Source: Winogradskya humida (GTDB taxonomy: Bacteria > Actinomycetota > Actinomycetes > Mycobacteriales > Micromonosporaceae). Taken from it: a stretch of DNA of 64,000 nt. Of this stretch, positions 7,310-15,736 are shown in pieces. Under the pieces are notes generated by a model. It saw only the letters and a program-made list of their open reading frames with translations, was not told the DNA's origin and did no database searches. The stretch is from assembly GCF_016862215.1 (NCBI RefSeq), contig NZ_BOMN01000092.1:62001-126000 (forward strand), in the 5' to 3' direction. Numbering within the stretch: the stretch's first letter is position 1; the number at the start of each line of letters is the position of its first letter. Position numbers and translations under genes: made by a program.

Positions 7310-8506
7310 TCAGCCGGCTTGCTGCTGGTACTGGCCGCTGGGGCGGAAGCGGCCGGGCTTGTTCTCGTACTCCTCCAGCGCGTGCGCGAGCCACCCCGCC
7401 GTGCGCGCGATGGCGAAGATCGCCTCGCCGGCGCCGTCGTCCATGTCGTGGAGCAGGGCGAAGGCGGCCAGTGCGAAGTCGATGTTCGGCTTGATCCCCG
7501 AGCGTTGCGCCATCGCGTCCGCGACCCCGGCGATGACGTCATGAGCGGAGCGCGACGCTGCGGGTAGCCGGGCCAGGATGTCGAGCAGGGTGACCGCGCG
7601 GGGGTCGCCGCCGGGATAGAGCGGGTGGCCGAAGCCGGGCACCGTGCCTGCGGTGCGGAGGCGGTTGGAGATCGTGCCGACGGGGTCCGCCGTACGCACC
7701 GCGGTGTGGAGCAGGTCGATCACCTGGGTGCTGGCCGCGCCGTGCAGGGGGCCGTCGAGAGCGGCGAGGCCGGCACCGACGACGGCGTACGGGTGGGCGC
7801 GCGTGGACGCCGCGACCCGGGCGGCGAAGGTCGAGGCGGCGAGGTCGTGATCGGCGAGCAGGATCAGTGCGCTGTTCAGCGCGGCGGTGCGGGCCGGTGT
7901 CGGCTTGAGGGTGGTGAGCCTGCTCCACAACTCGGCCGCGGTCGTTCCTTCGGCCGCGAATGCGCGTCGCGGCAGCGCGGACACCATGGTGCTGATGATC
8001 GTCCGGCCGGTCGTCGCCACGGCGGTGGCTGTGGTGTCGAAACGGAGGCGGTCCGCGGCGGCGATGGCGGCGACAATGACCCGTAGCCGGTCGGTCAGCC
8101 GTGCTTGCGGCGGCAGCGGCGCGGTGACGGCTTCGGCCAGTTCCCGCAGGTCCGGGTCGGGGTCGAAACGAAAGTCCTCCAGCTCCCCGGTCCACAGCAG
8201 GGTGACCACCGACTCGTACGACACCGTGTGCGCCAGGGTGCATGCGTCGTGACCGCGGTAGTGTAGACGCCCGTCCGCGATGAGCGTGATGCCCGTGTGG
8301 ATGGACGTCGTCTCGGTGCCGGGCACGGTCGGCCGGCGGTCGGCGCCGAACGCGGTGACATCAGCCTCGGCGAACAGGCTTTCCTTACCGCTCCCGTTGC
8401 GCCGCCTGACCAGCAACCCCCGGCTGACGTACGAATAAACGGTCGCCTTTTTGACGCCCAGCCGCCGGGCCACCTCGTCGGTCGTGAGCAGACGTCCATC
8501 AGTCAT
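7310..8506 (-). CDS. Citrate synthase-like protein with N-terminal DNA-binding HTH
   Basis: This is a 398-residue protein. Residues about 5-50 are a MerR/excisionase-like HTH (LLTTDEVARRLGVKKATVYS, then YVSRGLL); the rest is a citrate synthase fold. The catalytic residues look intact: H220 (DHDLAAS), H255 (GPLHGA), H294 (GFGHPLY) and D343 (NIDFA). It lies divergent from a second citrate synthase across 68 bp rich in GTTGA repeats. It could be an enzyme, a sensor of acyl-CoA or oxaloacetate controlling the neighbour, or both. The pairing of two such genes is known in Actinobacteria; the regulatory idea is inference. Confidence 0.85.
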   Translation of the reverse strand: MTDGRLLTTDEVARRLGVKKATVYSYVSRGLLVRRRNGSGKESLFAEADVTAFGADRRPTVPGTETTSIHTGITLIADGRLHYRGHDACTLAHTVSYESVVTLLWTGELEDFRFDPDPDLRELAEAVTAPLPPQARLTDRLRVIVAAIAAADRLRFDTTATAVATTGRTIISTMVSALPRRAFAAEGTTAAELWSRLTTLKPTPARTAALNSALILLADHDLAASTFAARVAASTRAHPYAVVGAGLAALDGPLHGAASTQVIDLLHTAVRTADPVGTISNRLRTAGTVPGFGHPLYPGGDPRAVTLLDILARLPAASRSAHDVIAGVADAMAQRSGIKPNIDFALAAFALLHDMDDGAGEAIFAIARTAGWLAHALEEYENKPGRFRPSGQYQQQAG

Positions 8507-8522
8507 GTGGACATCCTCTCAT

Positions 8523-8550
8523 GTTGACTGGATCAACGTTGACAGGTTGA
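8523..8550. promoter_or_regulatory. GTTGA-repeat operator candidate between divergent citrate synthases
   Basis: GTTGACTGGATCAAC (8523-8537) has 5-bp inverted arms. Direct copies GTTGAC (8538-8543) and GTTGA (8546-8550) follow; the first two GTTGAC words are 15 bp apart. It sits 17 bp from the HTH-citrate synthase start and 25 bp from the other start. The HTH protein is the natural candidate binder. Confidence 0.5.
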
Positions 8551-8574
8551 TTTTGCCGGAGCGACATTGATTCC

Positions 8575-9858
8575 ATGCTGACCGTGAAACCGGGCCTCGC
8601 GGACGTCGTGGCCTTCGAGACCCAGATCGCCGAACCCGACCGCGACGGCGGGTCGCTGAGATACCGCGGCATCAACGTCGAGCAGCTCGTCGGCCAGGCT
8701 ACCTTCGCCGACGTGTGGGGCCTCCTGGTCGACGGTGACTTCGGCCGCGAGCTCGCCCCCGCCGAACCCCTCGCCCTACCGGTCCATTCCGGTGACATCC
8801 GCGCCGACATCCAGGCAGCTACGGCCCTGCTGGCACCGACATGGGGGTTGCGGCCCCTGATCGACATCGACGAGGCGCAAGCCCGGGACGACCTCGCACG
8901 CACCTCAGCCATGATGCCGTCGTTCGTGGCACAGGCCGCCAGAAACATGACCGTTTCCCAAACAGCCCGAAGCGCGAGTGCCTCACGCCCGGCGCGAGAC
9001 GCGACTGCCTCACGCCCGGCGCGAGACGCGACTGCCTCACGCGCGGCGCGAGACGCGACCACTTCGCAGACAGCGCGAGGCGTGATCGCCTCAGGCTCGG
9101 CGCGAGGCACGACCGTCCCGCAGGCGGCGCGAAGCGCTGCCGTCCCGCAGGCCCGGGTCGACGAGGGCCGGTCCGCCACGGAACGGTTCATGATCCAGTG
9201 GCAGGGGGATCCGGACCCACGTCACGTGGCGGCGATCGACCGGTACTGGGTCTGCGCGGCAGAGCACGGCATGAACGCATCAACGTTCACGGCCCGGGTC
9301 GTGGCCAGCACAGGAGCGGACGTCGCTGCCGCGCTCTCCGGGGCTGTCGGCTCCATGTCCGGCCCGTTGCACGGCGGCGCCCCGGCGCGGGCACTCGGCA
9401 TGGTCGAAGCCGTCGAGCGCACCGGCGACGCCCGCGGCTACGTCCGCCAGGTCCTCGACAGCGGCAAGCGCCTGATGGGCTTCGGCCACCCGATCTACCG
9501 CGCACAGGACCCCCGCGCCAGAATCCTGCGCGCCGCCGCCAAAGAACTGGGCGCCCCGCGCTACGAAGCCGCCCTCGACCTGGAAGCCGCCGCCCTGGCC
9601 GAGCTACGCGAACGCAAACCGGACCGCGTCCTCGAAACCAACGTCGAGTTCTGGGCCGCCATCGTCCTGGACTTCGCCGGCGTACCCGCAGAACTGTTCA
9701 CACCGCTCTTCACCTGCGCACGAACGGCAGGCTGGAGCGCCCACATCATCGAACAGAAGCGCCTCGCAAAAATCATCCGCCCCTCCGCCGTGTACACCGG
9801 CCCCGCCGGCCGCACCCCGACCGAGGTCTCGGGCTGGTCCCGCATCACCGCTCGCTGA
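8575..9858 (+). CDS. Citrate/methylcitrate synthase with repeat insertion
   Basis: This 427-residue citrate synthase fold is about 60 residues longer than usual. The excess is a run of seven 9-residue repeats (consensus SRPARDATA) at about 129-192. Active-site His residues are present at 231, 266 and 305 (EHGMN, GPLHGG, GFGHPIY). The usual NVDF catalytic Asp is NVEF here, near position 362. The C-terminus (CARTAGWSAHIIEQ) is typical of actinobacterial enzymes. Substrate preference (acetyl-CoA or propionyl-CoA) is not readable. It is divergent from the HTH-bearing paralogue and is its probable partner or target. Confidence 0.85.
   Translation: MLTVKPGLADVVAFETQIAEPDRDGGSLRYRGINVEQLVGQATFADVWGLLVDGDFGRELAPAEPLALPVHSGDIRADIQAATALLAPTWGLRPLIDIDEAQARDDLARTSAMMPSFVAQAARNMTVSQTARSASASRPARDATASRPARDATASRAARDATTSQTARGVIASGSARGTTVPQAARSAAVPQARVDEGRSATERFMIQWQGDPDPRHVAAIDRYWVCAAEHGMNASTFTARVVASTGADVAAALSGAVGSMSGPLHGGAPARALGMVEAVERTGDARGYVRQVLDSGKRLMGFGHPIYRAQDPRARILRAAAKELGAPRYEAALDLEAAALAELRERKPDRVLETNVEFWAAIVLDFAGVPAELFTPLFTCARTAGWSAHIIEQKRLAKIIRPSAVYTGPAGRTPTEVSGWSRITAR
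8953..9149. repeat. 27-bp tandem repeat inside the citrate synthase gene
   Basis: About seven 27-bp units lie in frame. Three are near-perfect (starting 8980, 9007 and 9034: GCCTCACGCCCGGCGCGAGA) and the flanking copies are more diverged. They encode the 9-residue repeat within an otherwise conserved enzyme. The gradient from identical centre to decayed edges suggests growth from the middle. Confidence 0.85.
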
Positions 9859-10035
9859 CCCCGCCCGCCACCATCACGACCGCCGCCGCCAGTTGCCGGC
9901 AGAGCTACAAACCGGCGAGCCCTCGAATGCCTGCGCAACGAGCTCACCGTCGCGGAACCGGCCGACGGGTAGGCGCAGAGGCTTCCCGCCGACCGGATAC
10001 TCAAGCGCGGCCCTGGGTTCCGTGGCCGCGCCGGA

Positions 10036-10653
10036 TCACGAAGGAGCGCCACCCCGGAGCACGAAGAAGCTGAAGTCTTCGCGGGCTTTAGCATCGACGG
10101 GCAGCGGCAACCGGATCCGTCCGGAGCTGACCAAGCCACGCACGACGGGACGGCTGAGCCCGAACCCCGCCGTGAGCAGGTTCTCGACCCGGACGGGTGC
10201 CGGGAGTTCGAACCGGACGACGACCTCGAATGATGCCGGGTCCGCGCCGGTGAGGTCGTAGAACGGCATGTCGGTCTCCAGTTCCCAGGTGCCGGTCCAG
10301 TCGAGCCGGTACGCGGACCTGGCGGCAAGCATCGTGTCCATGGTCAGCTCGCGCACCATGGCCGGATCGTTGTTCTCGAACATCAGGAGGCGATCGTGGT
10401 CGAGTGCTTTCACGTTGATGCGTTCGTGGACGGGGATTTTCGACGTACGGTCGCACAGGTCGCAGCCGATGAGCAGCCAGACGTCGAGGAGTTTGCCGTT
10501 GGCGTTGACGCGGATCTTGCCGGTGGGGCGGTGCCGGGTGGACCTGCACGCCACGCAGGCTTTGACGATGGCGGGCAGGCCGAGTTCCCGGACGACCCAC
10601 AGGGCTTTGCGGTCGATGCCGGCCGGCATCGGGACATGGTGATGATTGTTCAT
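10036..10653 (-). CDS. DUF1062 domain protein
   Basis: This 205-residue soluble protein has Cys pairs that look metal-binding (ACVACRS and IGCDLCDR) separated by a basic stretch (IRVNANGKLLDVWLL). That layout matches my memory of DUF1062, a family of unknown function. ATG at 10653 is preferred; a TTG 18 bp upstream is possible, and neither has a clear ribosome site. It stands alone between the citrate synthase (convergent) and a gene-poor stretch. Confidence 0.7.
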   Translation of the reverse strand: MNNHHHVPMPAGIDRKALWVVRELGLPAIVKACVACRSTRHRPTGKIRVNANGKLLDVWLLIGCDLCDRTSKIPVHERINVKALDHDRLLMFENNDPAMVRELTMDTMLAARSAYRLDWTGTWELETDMPFYDLTGADPASFEVVVRFELPAPVRVENLLTAGFGLSRPVVRGLVSSGRIRLPLPVDAKAREDFSFFVLRGGAPS

Positions 10654-11022
10654 GGCTATGGCGGGTTCCAAAGGTGACGGGGAGGCGCAGCGGCGCTGAC
10701 TCCCGGGTACGGCGGCAGACGAACCGGCGCCTGCATCGGAGCACGCCGGTGGGCGCGACGCCGAGGATCACGTCGCGCATGGGGGAAGCCCGCACCGATC
10801 AGAAGGTGCGGGCTCTCTGCGGCACGCCGGAGCGAGACGGGGAGTTACTCAACCCGTCTTCGTCCCGCACGTGCGTCACTACCTACCGACCCATGCGCGC
10901 CATACTGTTCAAACAGCGGCAGGCGGGCAACCGAATTTAGAGGGCGACGCCGCAGGGGCGACTGGGCAACCGGCTTCACCGTCGAGAGCAAAGCCATGGC
11001 GGTACAGCAACGGCGACCGATT
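10654..11022. other. Gene-poor stretch, 369 bp
   Basis: No convincing gene is present. Short frames exist on both strands but lack conserved motifs, ribosome sites or typical third-position bias. Around 10990-11080 two diverged copies of a GC(A/G)GTACAGCA-type segment are seen. The upstream promoter of the DUF1062 gene must lie at the left end. Confidence 0.5.
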
Positions 11023-11988
11023 TCAGCGTCGAGGGGTGTAGCCGTAGCGGTGCAGCAGCGGCAGCGAGATCGCCGTACTGACAGCACGCGGGCGCCATGG
11101 CTGGTGTGCCTGCCAGGCGTTGTCGGCGCGCAGGGTTACCGGGCCGGTCCGGAACCTGCTCGGGTTGCCAGAAACCGTGTGGTTGATGTTCAGCCGGACA
11201 GAGGCGTCACCCTCGAACGGCCCTGGTTCGGCGGCCAACCCGACCAGGCCCAGCAGTGACTCCACCATGTCGCGTGGTGCGGCGACGAAGTCCTCGTAGC
11301 GGATGCGCTGGGCGCGGCCCGCGAACCTGCCCCGGGCCAGGCTTTCGATCAGCAGGTTCCAGGTCAGCCAGTTGGTGCTGCTCTCGGCTGCCCCGTGTTC
11401 CGCCATCGTCCGCGCGACGGCGACATCGGGGAGATCTTTGGGACGCATCCACGAGTACGCCACCGCGCGCGGGTCCCGCACCATGTGCACCAGATAGGAC
11501 TCGACCTCGGGCATCTGGGCGAGCACCGCTGCCCCTGAGGGCACCTTGGACGAGTCGACGATCAGGTCGGCGCCGGTGACGGTGTGGATGGCGGCGTACA
11601 ACCGGTACATCTCGTCTCGGTAGTCGAGTTGCTCGCCGGTCAGCTCAGCACGCGACAGCCGGCAGGTGTCGCGCACGCGGGCGACCCTGCGTTGCAGTGC
11701 CGCCGTACGTTTGGGTCGCAGCGTGCGGCCCGCGTAGGCGACGTCGAGGATGTCGCGCCACGTCCTGCAGAGACGCAGGCCGGTGCCGCAACCGCAGATG
11801 CGGCCCTGGTTGAGGCCCCGGCGCCACAGGTAGAACAGCTCACCGGTGGTGAAGACCGGGCCGTACGAGCCGAGGATGTTGTCGAGGATCGTCGTTCCGC
11901 TCCGGCCCCAGCCGGCGATATAGAGCACCTTCACCAGCAGCTTTGTAGTGCCGGACCCTATGAGGCGCCGATGATCATCCTTTGTCAT
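11023..11988 (-). CDS. Sulfotransferase family protein
   Basis: This 321-residue enzyme has the 5'-phosphosulfate-binding loop GWGRSGTTILD near residue 26 and the 3'-phosphate motif RDPRAVAYSW in the middle, both typical of PAPS-dependent sulfotransferases. The acceptor is unknown. ATG at 11988 is chosen; a GTG at 11934 just before VKVLYIAGWG is an alternative, since neither start has a good ribosome site. Just upstream lies a 14-bp minisatellite that would be read through if translation began earlier. The gene is monocistronic as far as can be seen. Confidence 0.8.
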   Translation of the reverse strand: MTKDDHRRLIGSGTTKLLVKVLYIAGWGRSGTTILDNILGSYGPVFTTGELFYLWRRGLNQGRICGCGTGLRLCRTWRDILDVAYAGRTLRPKRTAALQRRVARVRDTCRLSRAELTGEQLDYRDEMYRLYAAIHTVTGADLIVDSSKVPSGAAVLAQMPEVESYLVHMVRDPRAVAYSWMRPKDLPDVAVARTMAEHGAAESSTNWLTWNLLIESLARGRFAGRAQRIRYEDFVAAPRDMVESLLGLVGLAAEPGPFEGDASVRLNINHTVSGNPSRFRTGPVTLRADNAWQAHQPWRPRAVSTAISLPLLHRYGYTPRR

Positions 11989-12000
11989 CCCTAAGGAAGG

Positions 12001-12112
12001 AGCCGGCCGACCAGACCCGGCCGACCAGACCCAGCCGGACGAAGCCAGCCGGACGAAGCCAGCAGGACGAAGCCAGCCGGCAAAGCCAGCGGACGGAGCC
12101 AGCCGACCGGGC
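12001..12112. repeat. 14-bp tandem repeat upstream of the sulfotransferase
   Basis: Eight units of 13-14 bp run head to tail: two of CCGGCCGACCAGAC (12003-12030), then CCAGCCGGACGAAG types (12031-12072), then 13-bp variants to 12111. The repeat fills nearly the whole space between the sulfotransferase start and the VOC stop, so it must contain or displace the sulfotransferase promoter. Confidence 0.85.
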
Positions 12113-12124
12113 ACTCCCCGACGA

Positions 12125-12514
12125 TCAGTGCGCGAGCATGTCGAGGTAGTGCTGGTTGGCCATGATGCCGAGGATGTTGCCGAAGGGGTCGAGGACGGAG
12201 GCGGTGACGAAGCCGGGGCCGCGTTCGGTGGGCTTGTCATGCTCGGTGGCGCCGAGCTGGAGCAGACGCGCGTAGGCGGCGTTGAGGTCGTCGACCGCCC
12301 AGTAGGTGATCACGCCGCCGGGACCGTTGGTGTCGTGCGGTGCGTAGCGGCGGTCGAGGATGCCGAGTTCGTGCTGGTAGTCGCCGATCCGGAATTCGGT
12401 GTACGCGGGGAGCCGGTCGAAGTACGGCTGCGCGCCGAGCACCTCGGCGTACCAGGCGGCAGCGGCCGCGACGTCGTCGGCGAAATAGGTGATGGTGGTG
12501 AGTCCTCGCAACAT
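12125..12514 (-). CDS. VOC/glyoxalase family protein
   Basis: This 129-residue single-domain vicinal-oxygen-chelate protein contains LTTITYFADDVAAAAAWYAE at the N-terminus and VLDPFGNILGIMAN near the C-terminus, the usual metal-site strand. It lies divergent from a WYL-domain regulator across a 63-bp space containing a perfect inverted repeat. It may act in resistance or detoxification; no substrate can be inferred. Confidence 0.85.
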   Translation of the reverse strand: MLRGLTTITYFADDVAAAAAWYAEVLGAQPYFDRLPAYTEFRIGDYQHELGILDRRYAPHDTNGPGGVITYWAVDDLNAAYARLLQLGATEHDKPTERGPGFVTASVLDPFGNILGIMANQHYLDMLAH

Positions 12515-12534
12515 GGGTTCATCATCCGACCGTT

Positions 12535-12557
12535 AAGTGCTCACCTTCTGAGCACTT
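12535..12557. promoter_or_regulatory. Perfect 9-bp inverted repeat, WYL-regulator operator candidate
   Basis: AAGTGCTCA-N5-TGAGCACTT is a perfect inverted repeat (12535-12543 and 12549-12557). It is centred 32 bp from the VOC start (12514) and 32 bp from the WYL-regulator start (12578), so it could control both directions. The symmetry of placement is striking. Confidence 0.75.
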
Positions 12558-12577
12558 TTTCCCGCAAGATTGACCCC

Positions 12578-13519
12578 ATGCGCGCTGATCGTCTTGTTGC
12601 CATGCTGCTGCTGATGCAGTCCCGGGGCCGGGTCACCGCCGCCGAGCTCGCGGCCGAGCTGGAGGTGTCGGTCGCCACGGCGCGCCGCGACCTGGAGGCG
12701 CTGTCCGCCGCCGGGGTGCCGGTCTATCCGCAGCCCGGGCGGCACGGTGGCTGGTCGCTGCTGGGCGGGGCGCGTACCGATCTCAGTGGCCTGTCGCAGT
12801 CGGAGGCACAGGCATTGTTCCTGCTGGTGGGCCCGGCCGCGGCGGCATCGGGGCAGGCTCGGGCGGCGCTGCGCAAGCTGGTGCGGGCGCTGCCGCAGAC
12901 GTTCCGGGCCGAGGCGGAGGCAGCTGCCGGCGCGACGCTGGTCGATTCCGCCCGCTGGGGTGAGCCGGAGCGGCACCGCCCCGAAATCGTCGACCGGTTG
13001 CAGGAGGCGGTGGTGCGCCGCCGCAAGGTGCGGCTCACCTACAAGAGCGGGGGCGGGCAGGGCAGCGTACGCATCGTGGATCCGTGGGGTCTGGTCGACA
13101 AGGACGACGTCTGGTATCTGATCGCGGGCACGGAGAAAGGCCGCCGGACCTTCCGGGTCGAGCGCATCGTCACGGCCGAGCCCATGGACGAGGCCGCGGA
13201 TCGTCCCGCCGGCTTCGATCTGGACAAGGTCTGGGAGCAGATCGTCGGCGAGATGGAGGAGCGCCGGTCCCGCACGTGGGCGACCATCATGATCAGAGCC
13301 GATTTTGTACGCATCCTGCGTACCCATTTCGGCCGGCACTGCCACGTCGAGGCGCAGCTGGCGGACGGCCGTGCCCGGGTGCGGCTGGGGGCGCCGACGG
13401 CGTTGGACATCGCCCGGCAGCTCGCGGGGTGGGGCGCGCTGGCCGAGGTTGTCGAGCCGCCGCCGGTGCGGGAAGAGCTGGCCCGCATCGGCGGCGAGCT
13501 CGTCACGGCGTACCGATAA
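12578..13519 (+). CDS. WYL-domain transcriptional regulator (DeoR-type HTH)
   Basis: This 313-residue regulator has an N-terminal HTH (residues about 5-55, GRVTAAELAAELEVSVATAR), a WYL ligand-sensing domain (about 140-220, including DPWGLVDKDDVWYLIAG) and a WCX-type C-terminal extension. The family often binds nucleic acid or nucleotide ligands and both activates and represses. It is divergent from the VOC gene with a shared inverted repeat, the common arrangement for this family. ATG at 12578 fits the HTH boundary. Confidence 0.88.
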   Translation: MRADRLVAMLLLMQSRGRVTAAELAAELEVSVATARRDLEALSAAGVPVYPQPGRHGGWSLLGGARTDLSGLSQSEAQALFLLVGPAAAASGQARAALRKLVRALPQTFRAEAEAAAGATLVDSARWGEPERHRPEIVDRLQEAVVRRRKVRLTYKSGGGQGSVRIVDPWGLVDKDDVWYLIAGTEKGRRTFRVERIVTAEPMDEAADRPAGFDLDKVWEQIVGEMEERRSRTWATIMIRADFVRILRTHFGRHCHVEAQLADGRARVRLGAPTALDIARQLAGWGALAEVVEPPPVREELARIGGELVTAYR

Positions 13520-13688
13520 GGGTTATGCGGAGGGTGACGGGCTTCCCGAAGGCGGGGGACCACTCGGTGGCGGGCCGCCGGGACCACCGGGACCGCCGCC
13601 GCCGGCTTCCTCGGCGGCCGGGTCGATAGCACCGGCGGCCAGCGGGGACCAGCCGCACGGAGGACCGACGGAGCGGAGGCAACGGCGA

Positions 13689-14471
13689 TCAGCGGGACCA
13701 CCAGTCGTACGGGGAGGTGGTGGGGTGGAAGCCGGCGGCCTCGGCGAGGGCGGCGGCGTCGGTGAAGCCGTGGGCGAGGGCCTCGGGGACGTGGGCGTCG
13801 CTGCCGAAGGTGACGGCCTGGCCGCCCTCGTCGCGCCACCAGCGGACGATGACGGCGGCCAGGGGGAGGCGGGTGTTGATCTCGAGGGCGCGGCCGCTGT
13901 CCGCCAGGGTGTGCAGGGCGTGGCGGAATTCGTCCTCGAACGTGTGGGGGTCGAACGGGCCGGCGTCCTGGGGCCAGCTACGGACGGCGTAGTCGATGTG
14001 GGTGAGCGAGTGGAAGGCGTCAGAACCCGCGACCAGGTGGGGGATCTCCGCGAGGTAGTCGCGGATGACGTCGGCGGGTGCGCGGTTGGCGTACACCTCA
14101 TTGGCCTCGGCGAGCCGGCCGGCGACCGGAAGTGAATGCAGTGAGCCCAGCACCCGGTCGAAGTGACCGCCCGCCAGCAGCTGGGTGACCTGGTCACCGA
14201 ACCAGTGGGGTTCGCCGAGCTCGACGCCGGTGAGGATGCGCAGGCCGGGGAACAGGTCACGGCAGCGTTCGATGCTCGCGAGGTAGCCGTCGACGTCGAA
14301 GGGCGGCGGGGTGAAGTCACCCCAGGTGACGAGGTCCATGTGTTCCGTGAAGGCGAGCGCGGGCAAACCGATCTCGACCGCCCGCGCGCAGGTCTTCTCC
14401 ATCGACGCGCCGCGTTGGACGGCGTCCCAGGACCATTCACTGTGCACATGACTGTCAGCGGGAAGCCGCAT
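13689..14471 (-). CDS. PHP-domain phosphatase (histidinol-phosphatase type)
   Basis: This 260-residue polymerase-and-histidinol-phosphatase fold has metal-ligand motifs DSHVHSEW (start), FTEHMDL, LGSLHSLP and SDAHVPEA (C-terminus). ATG at 14471 is preferred because a GGAGGAGAGG ribosome site lies at good spacing; a longer frame exists without such support. The likely reaction is phosphoester hydrolysis, possibly histidinol phosphate, but there is no his gene nearby. It is convergent with the WYL gene, from which it is separated by 169 bp with no feature seen. Confidence 0.82.
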   Translation of the reverse strand: MRLPADSHVHSEWSWDAVQRGASMEKTCARAVEIGLPALAFTEHMDLVTWGDFTPPPFDVDGYLASIERCRDLFPGLRILTGVELGEPHWFGDQVTQLLAGGHFDRVLGSLHSLPVAGRLAEANEVYANRAPADVIRDYLAEIPHLVAGSDAFHSLTHIDYAVRSWPQDAGPFDPHTFEDEFRHALHTLADSGRALEINTRLPLAAVIVRWWRDEGGQAVTFGSDAHVPEALAHGFTDAAALAEAAGFHPTTSPYDWWSR

Positions 14472-14587
14472 CGGCGTTCCTCTCCTCCGGGTGAAACACA
14501 TGATCATCATGGCGTGCGACCTGCCGGGTTGCCGAGGACGGTACTGATCATGCACAGTCGTCCGGACCGACAGCGGAGGCGGACGAC

Positions 14588-15736
14588 ATGAGCGACGAGC
14601 GTTATCGATCCCGTCACCGGCGGCCCGGCGAGGGCAGGGCGCCCATCGCGCTGCTGGTGGTAGTGGTGCTTGTCGGTGTGCTCGGCATCGGCGGATACCT
14701 GGGGCGGTCGCGGATCCAGGCCTACCTGCCCGCGGCGGACTACGACGGCGCGGGGACCGAGGCGGTGCAGGTCACGATCGCCCAGCACTCGACCCTCACG
14801 ACGATGGGTGACACGCTGGTCACCAAGGATGTCGTGCAGAGCACGCGGGCGTTTGTCGATGCCGCCGACGCGAACCCCAAGGGGCAGAACATCGGACCCG
14901 GCACCTACAACCTGAAGAAGCACATGTCGGGGGCGGCGGCGGTGACGCTGCTGCTGGACCCGAAGGCCCGGGTCGTCAACGGTGTGCCGATTCCCGAGGG
15001 GACGACCGCGAACGGCGTCTACGCCATTCTCGCCGAGTCGACCGGACTGAAGGTCGACGATTTCAAGAAGGCTGCCAAGGACCCGAAGGCGCTGGGCGTC
15101 CCCGATCTGTGGTTCGAGCGCACCGATGGCCAGCGGGTTACGAAATCGATCGAGGGTTTCCTGTTCCCGGCGACGTACGAGTTCCCGAAGAAGGGCACAG
15201 CCGCGGAATACCTCAAGCTGATGGTCAAGCAGTTCATGACCGTCGCGGACAGCATCAATTTCGTGAAACGGGCCGAGGACGACCGGAAGATCAGCCCGTA
15301 CGAGGTGCTGACCGTCGCGTCGTTGTCGCAGGCCGAGGCCGGTAACAAGGATGACCTGGGCAAGGTGTCGCGGACGGCGTACAACCGGCTCTACGGCGAC
15401 AACTCCGACCAACTACCGTGCAAATGCCTGGAGTACGACGTGGGCATCAACTACTACTACCAGCTCACCGGGAAGCCCACGAAACCGTCGGGCAAGATGA
15501 CCCGCGCGGAGCTGCGTGACCCGAAGAACCCGTACCGGCTGCACGACAAGGAAGGCCTCACGCCGACCCCGATCAACAATCCGGGGAAAGCGGCCCTGGA
15601 GGGCGCCCTCGACCCGCCGAAGGGCGACTGGCTGTTCTTCGTCGCGACCGACAAGCAGGGCCATTCGGTGTTCACCCGCGATTACCAGAAGCACCTGCAG
15701 AACATCGAGACGTCGAAGAAGAACGGCGTGCTCTAG
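14588..15736 (+). CDS. mltG: Endolytic transglycosylase MltG-like (YceG family)
   Basis: This 382-residue protein has a short basic cytoplasmic tail, one membrane helix at about 19-37, then an extracellular YceG domain. Expected family features are present: GTYNLKKHMS, IPEGTTANGVY and GFLFPATYEF, with the catalytic Glu probably E250 in ASLSQAEAG. MltG cuts nascent peptidoglycan and sets glycan chain length. In many actinobacteria mltG sits by aroE and ruvX; here it does not, so it may be a paralogue. Its stop overlaps the convergent P450 stop by 4 bp. Confidence 0.85.
   Translation: MSDERYRSRHRRPGEGRAPIALLVVVVLVGVLGIGGYLGRSRIQAYLPAADYDGAGTEAVQVTIAQHSTLTTMGDTLVTKDVVQSTRAFVDAADANPKGQNIGPGTYNLKKHMSGAAAVTLLLDPKARVVNGVPIPEGTTANGVYAILAESTGLKVDDFKKAAKDPKALGVPDLWFERTDGQRVTKSIEGFLFPATYEFPKKGTAAEYLKLMVKQFMTVADSINFVKRAEDDRKISPYEVLTVASLSQAEAGNKDDLGKVSRTAYNRLYGDNSDQLPCKCLEYDVGINYYYQLTGKPTKPSGKMTRAELRDPKNPYRLHDKEGLTPTPINNPGKAALEGALDPPKGDWLFFVATDKQGHSVFTRDYQKHLQNIETSKKNGVL

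Noticed and set aside
7093..7567. Several frames made from the intergenic repeat
   Set aside because: They encode only repeat-derived peptides and overlap each other in all frames; no ribosome site or motif.
10674..10940. An 88-codon plus-strand frame
   Set aside because: Low-complexity basic sequence, no ribosome site, overlaps the likely promoter of the DUF1062 gene.
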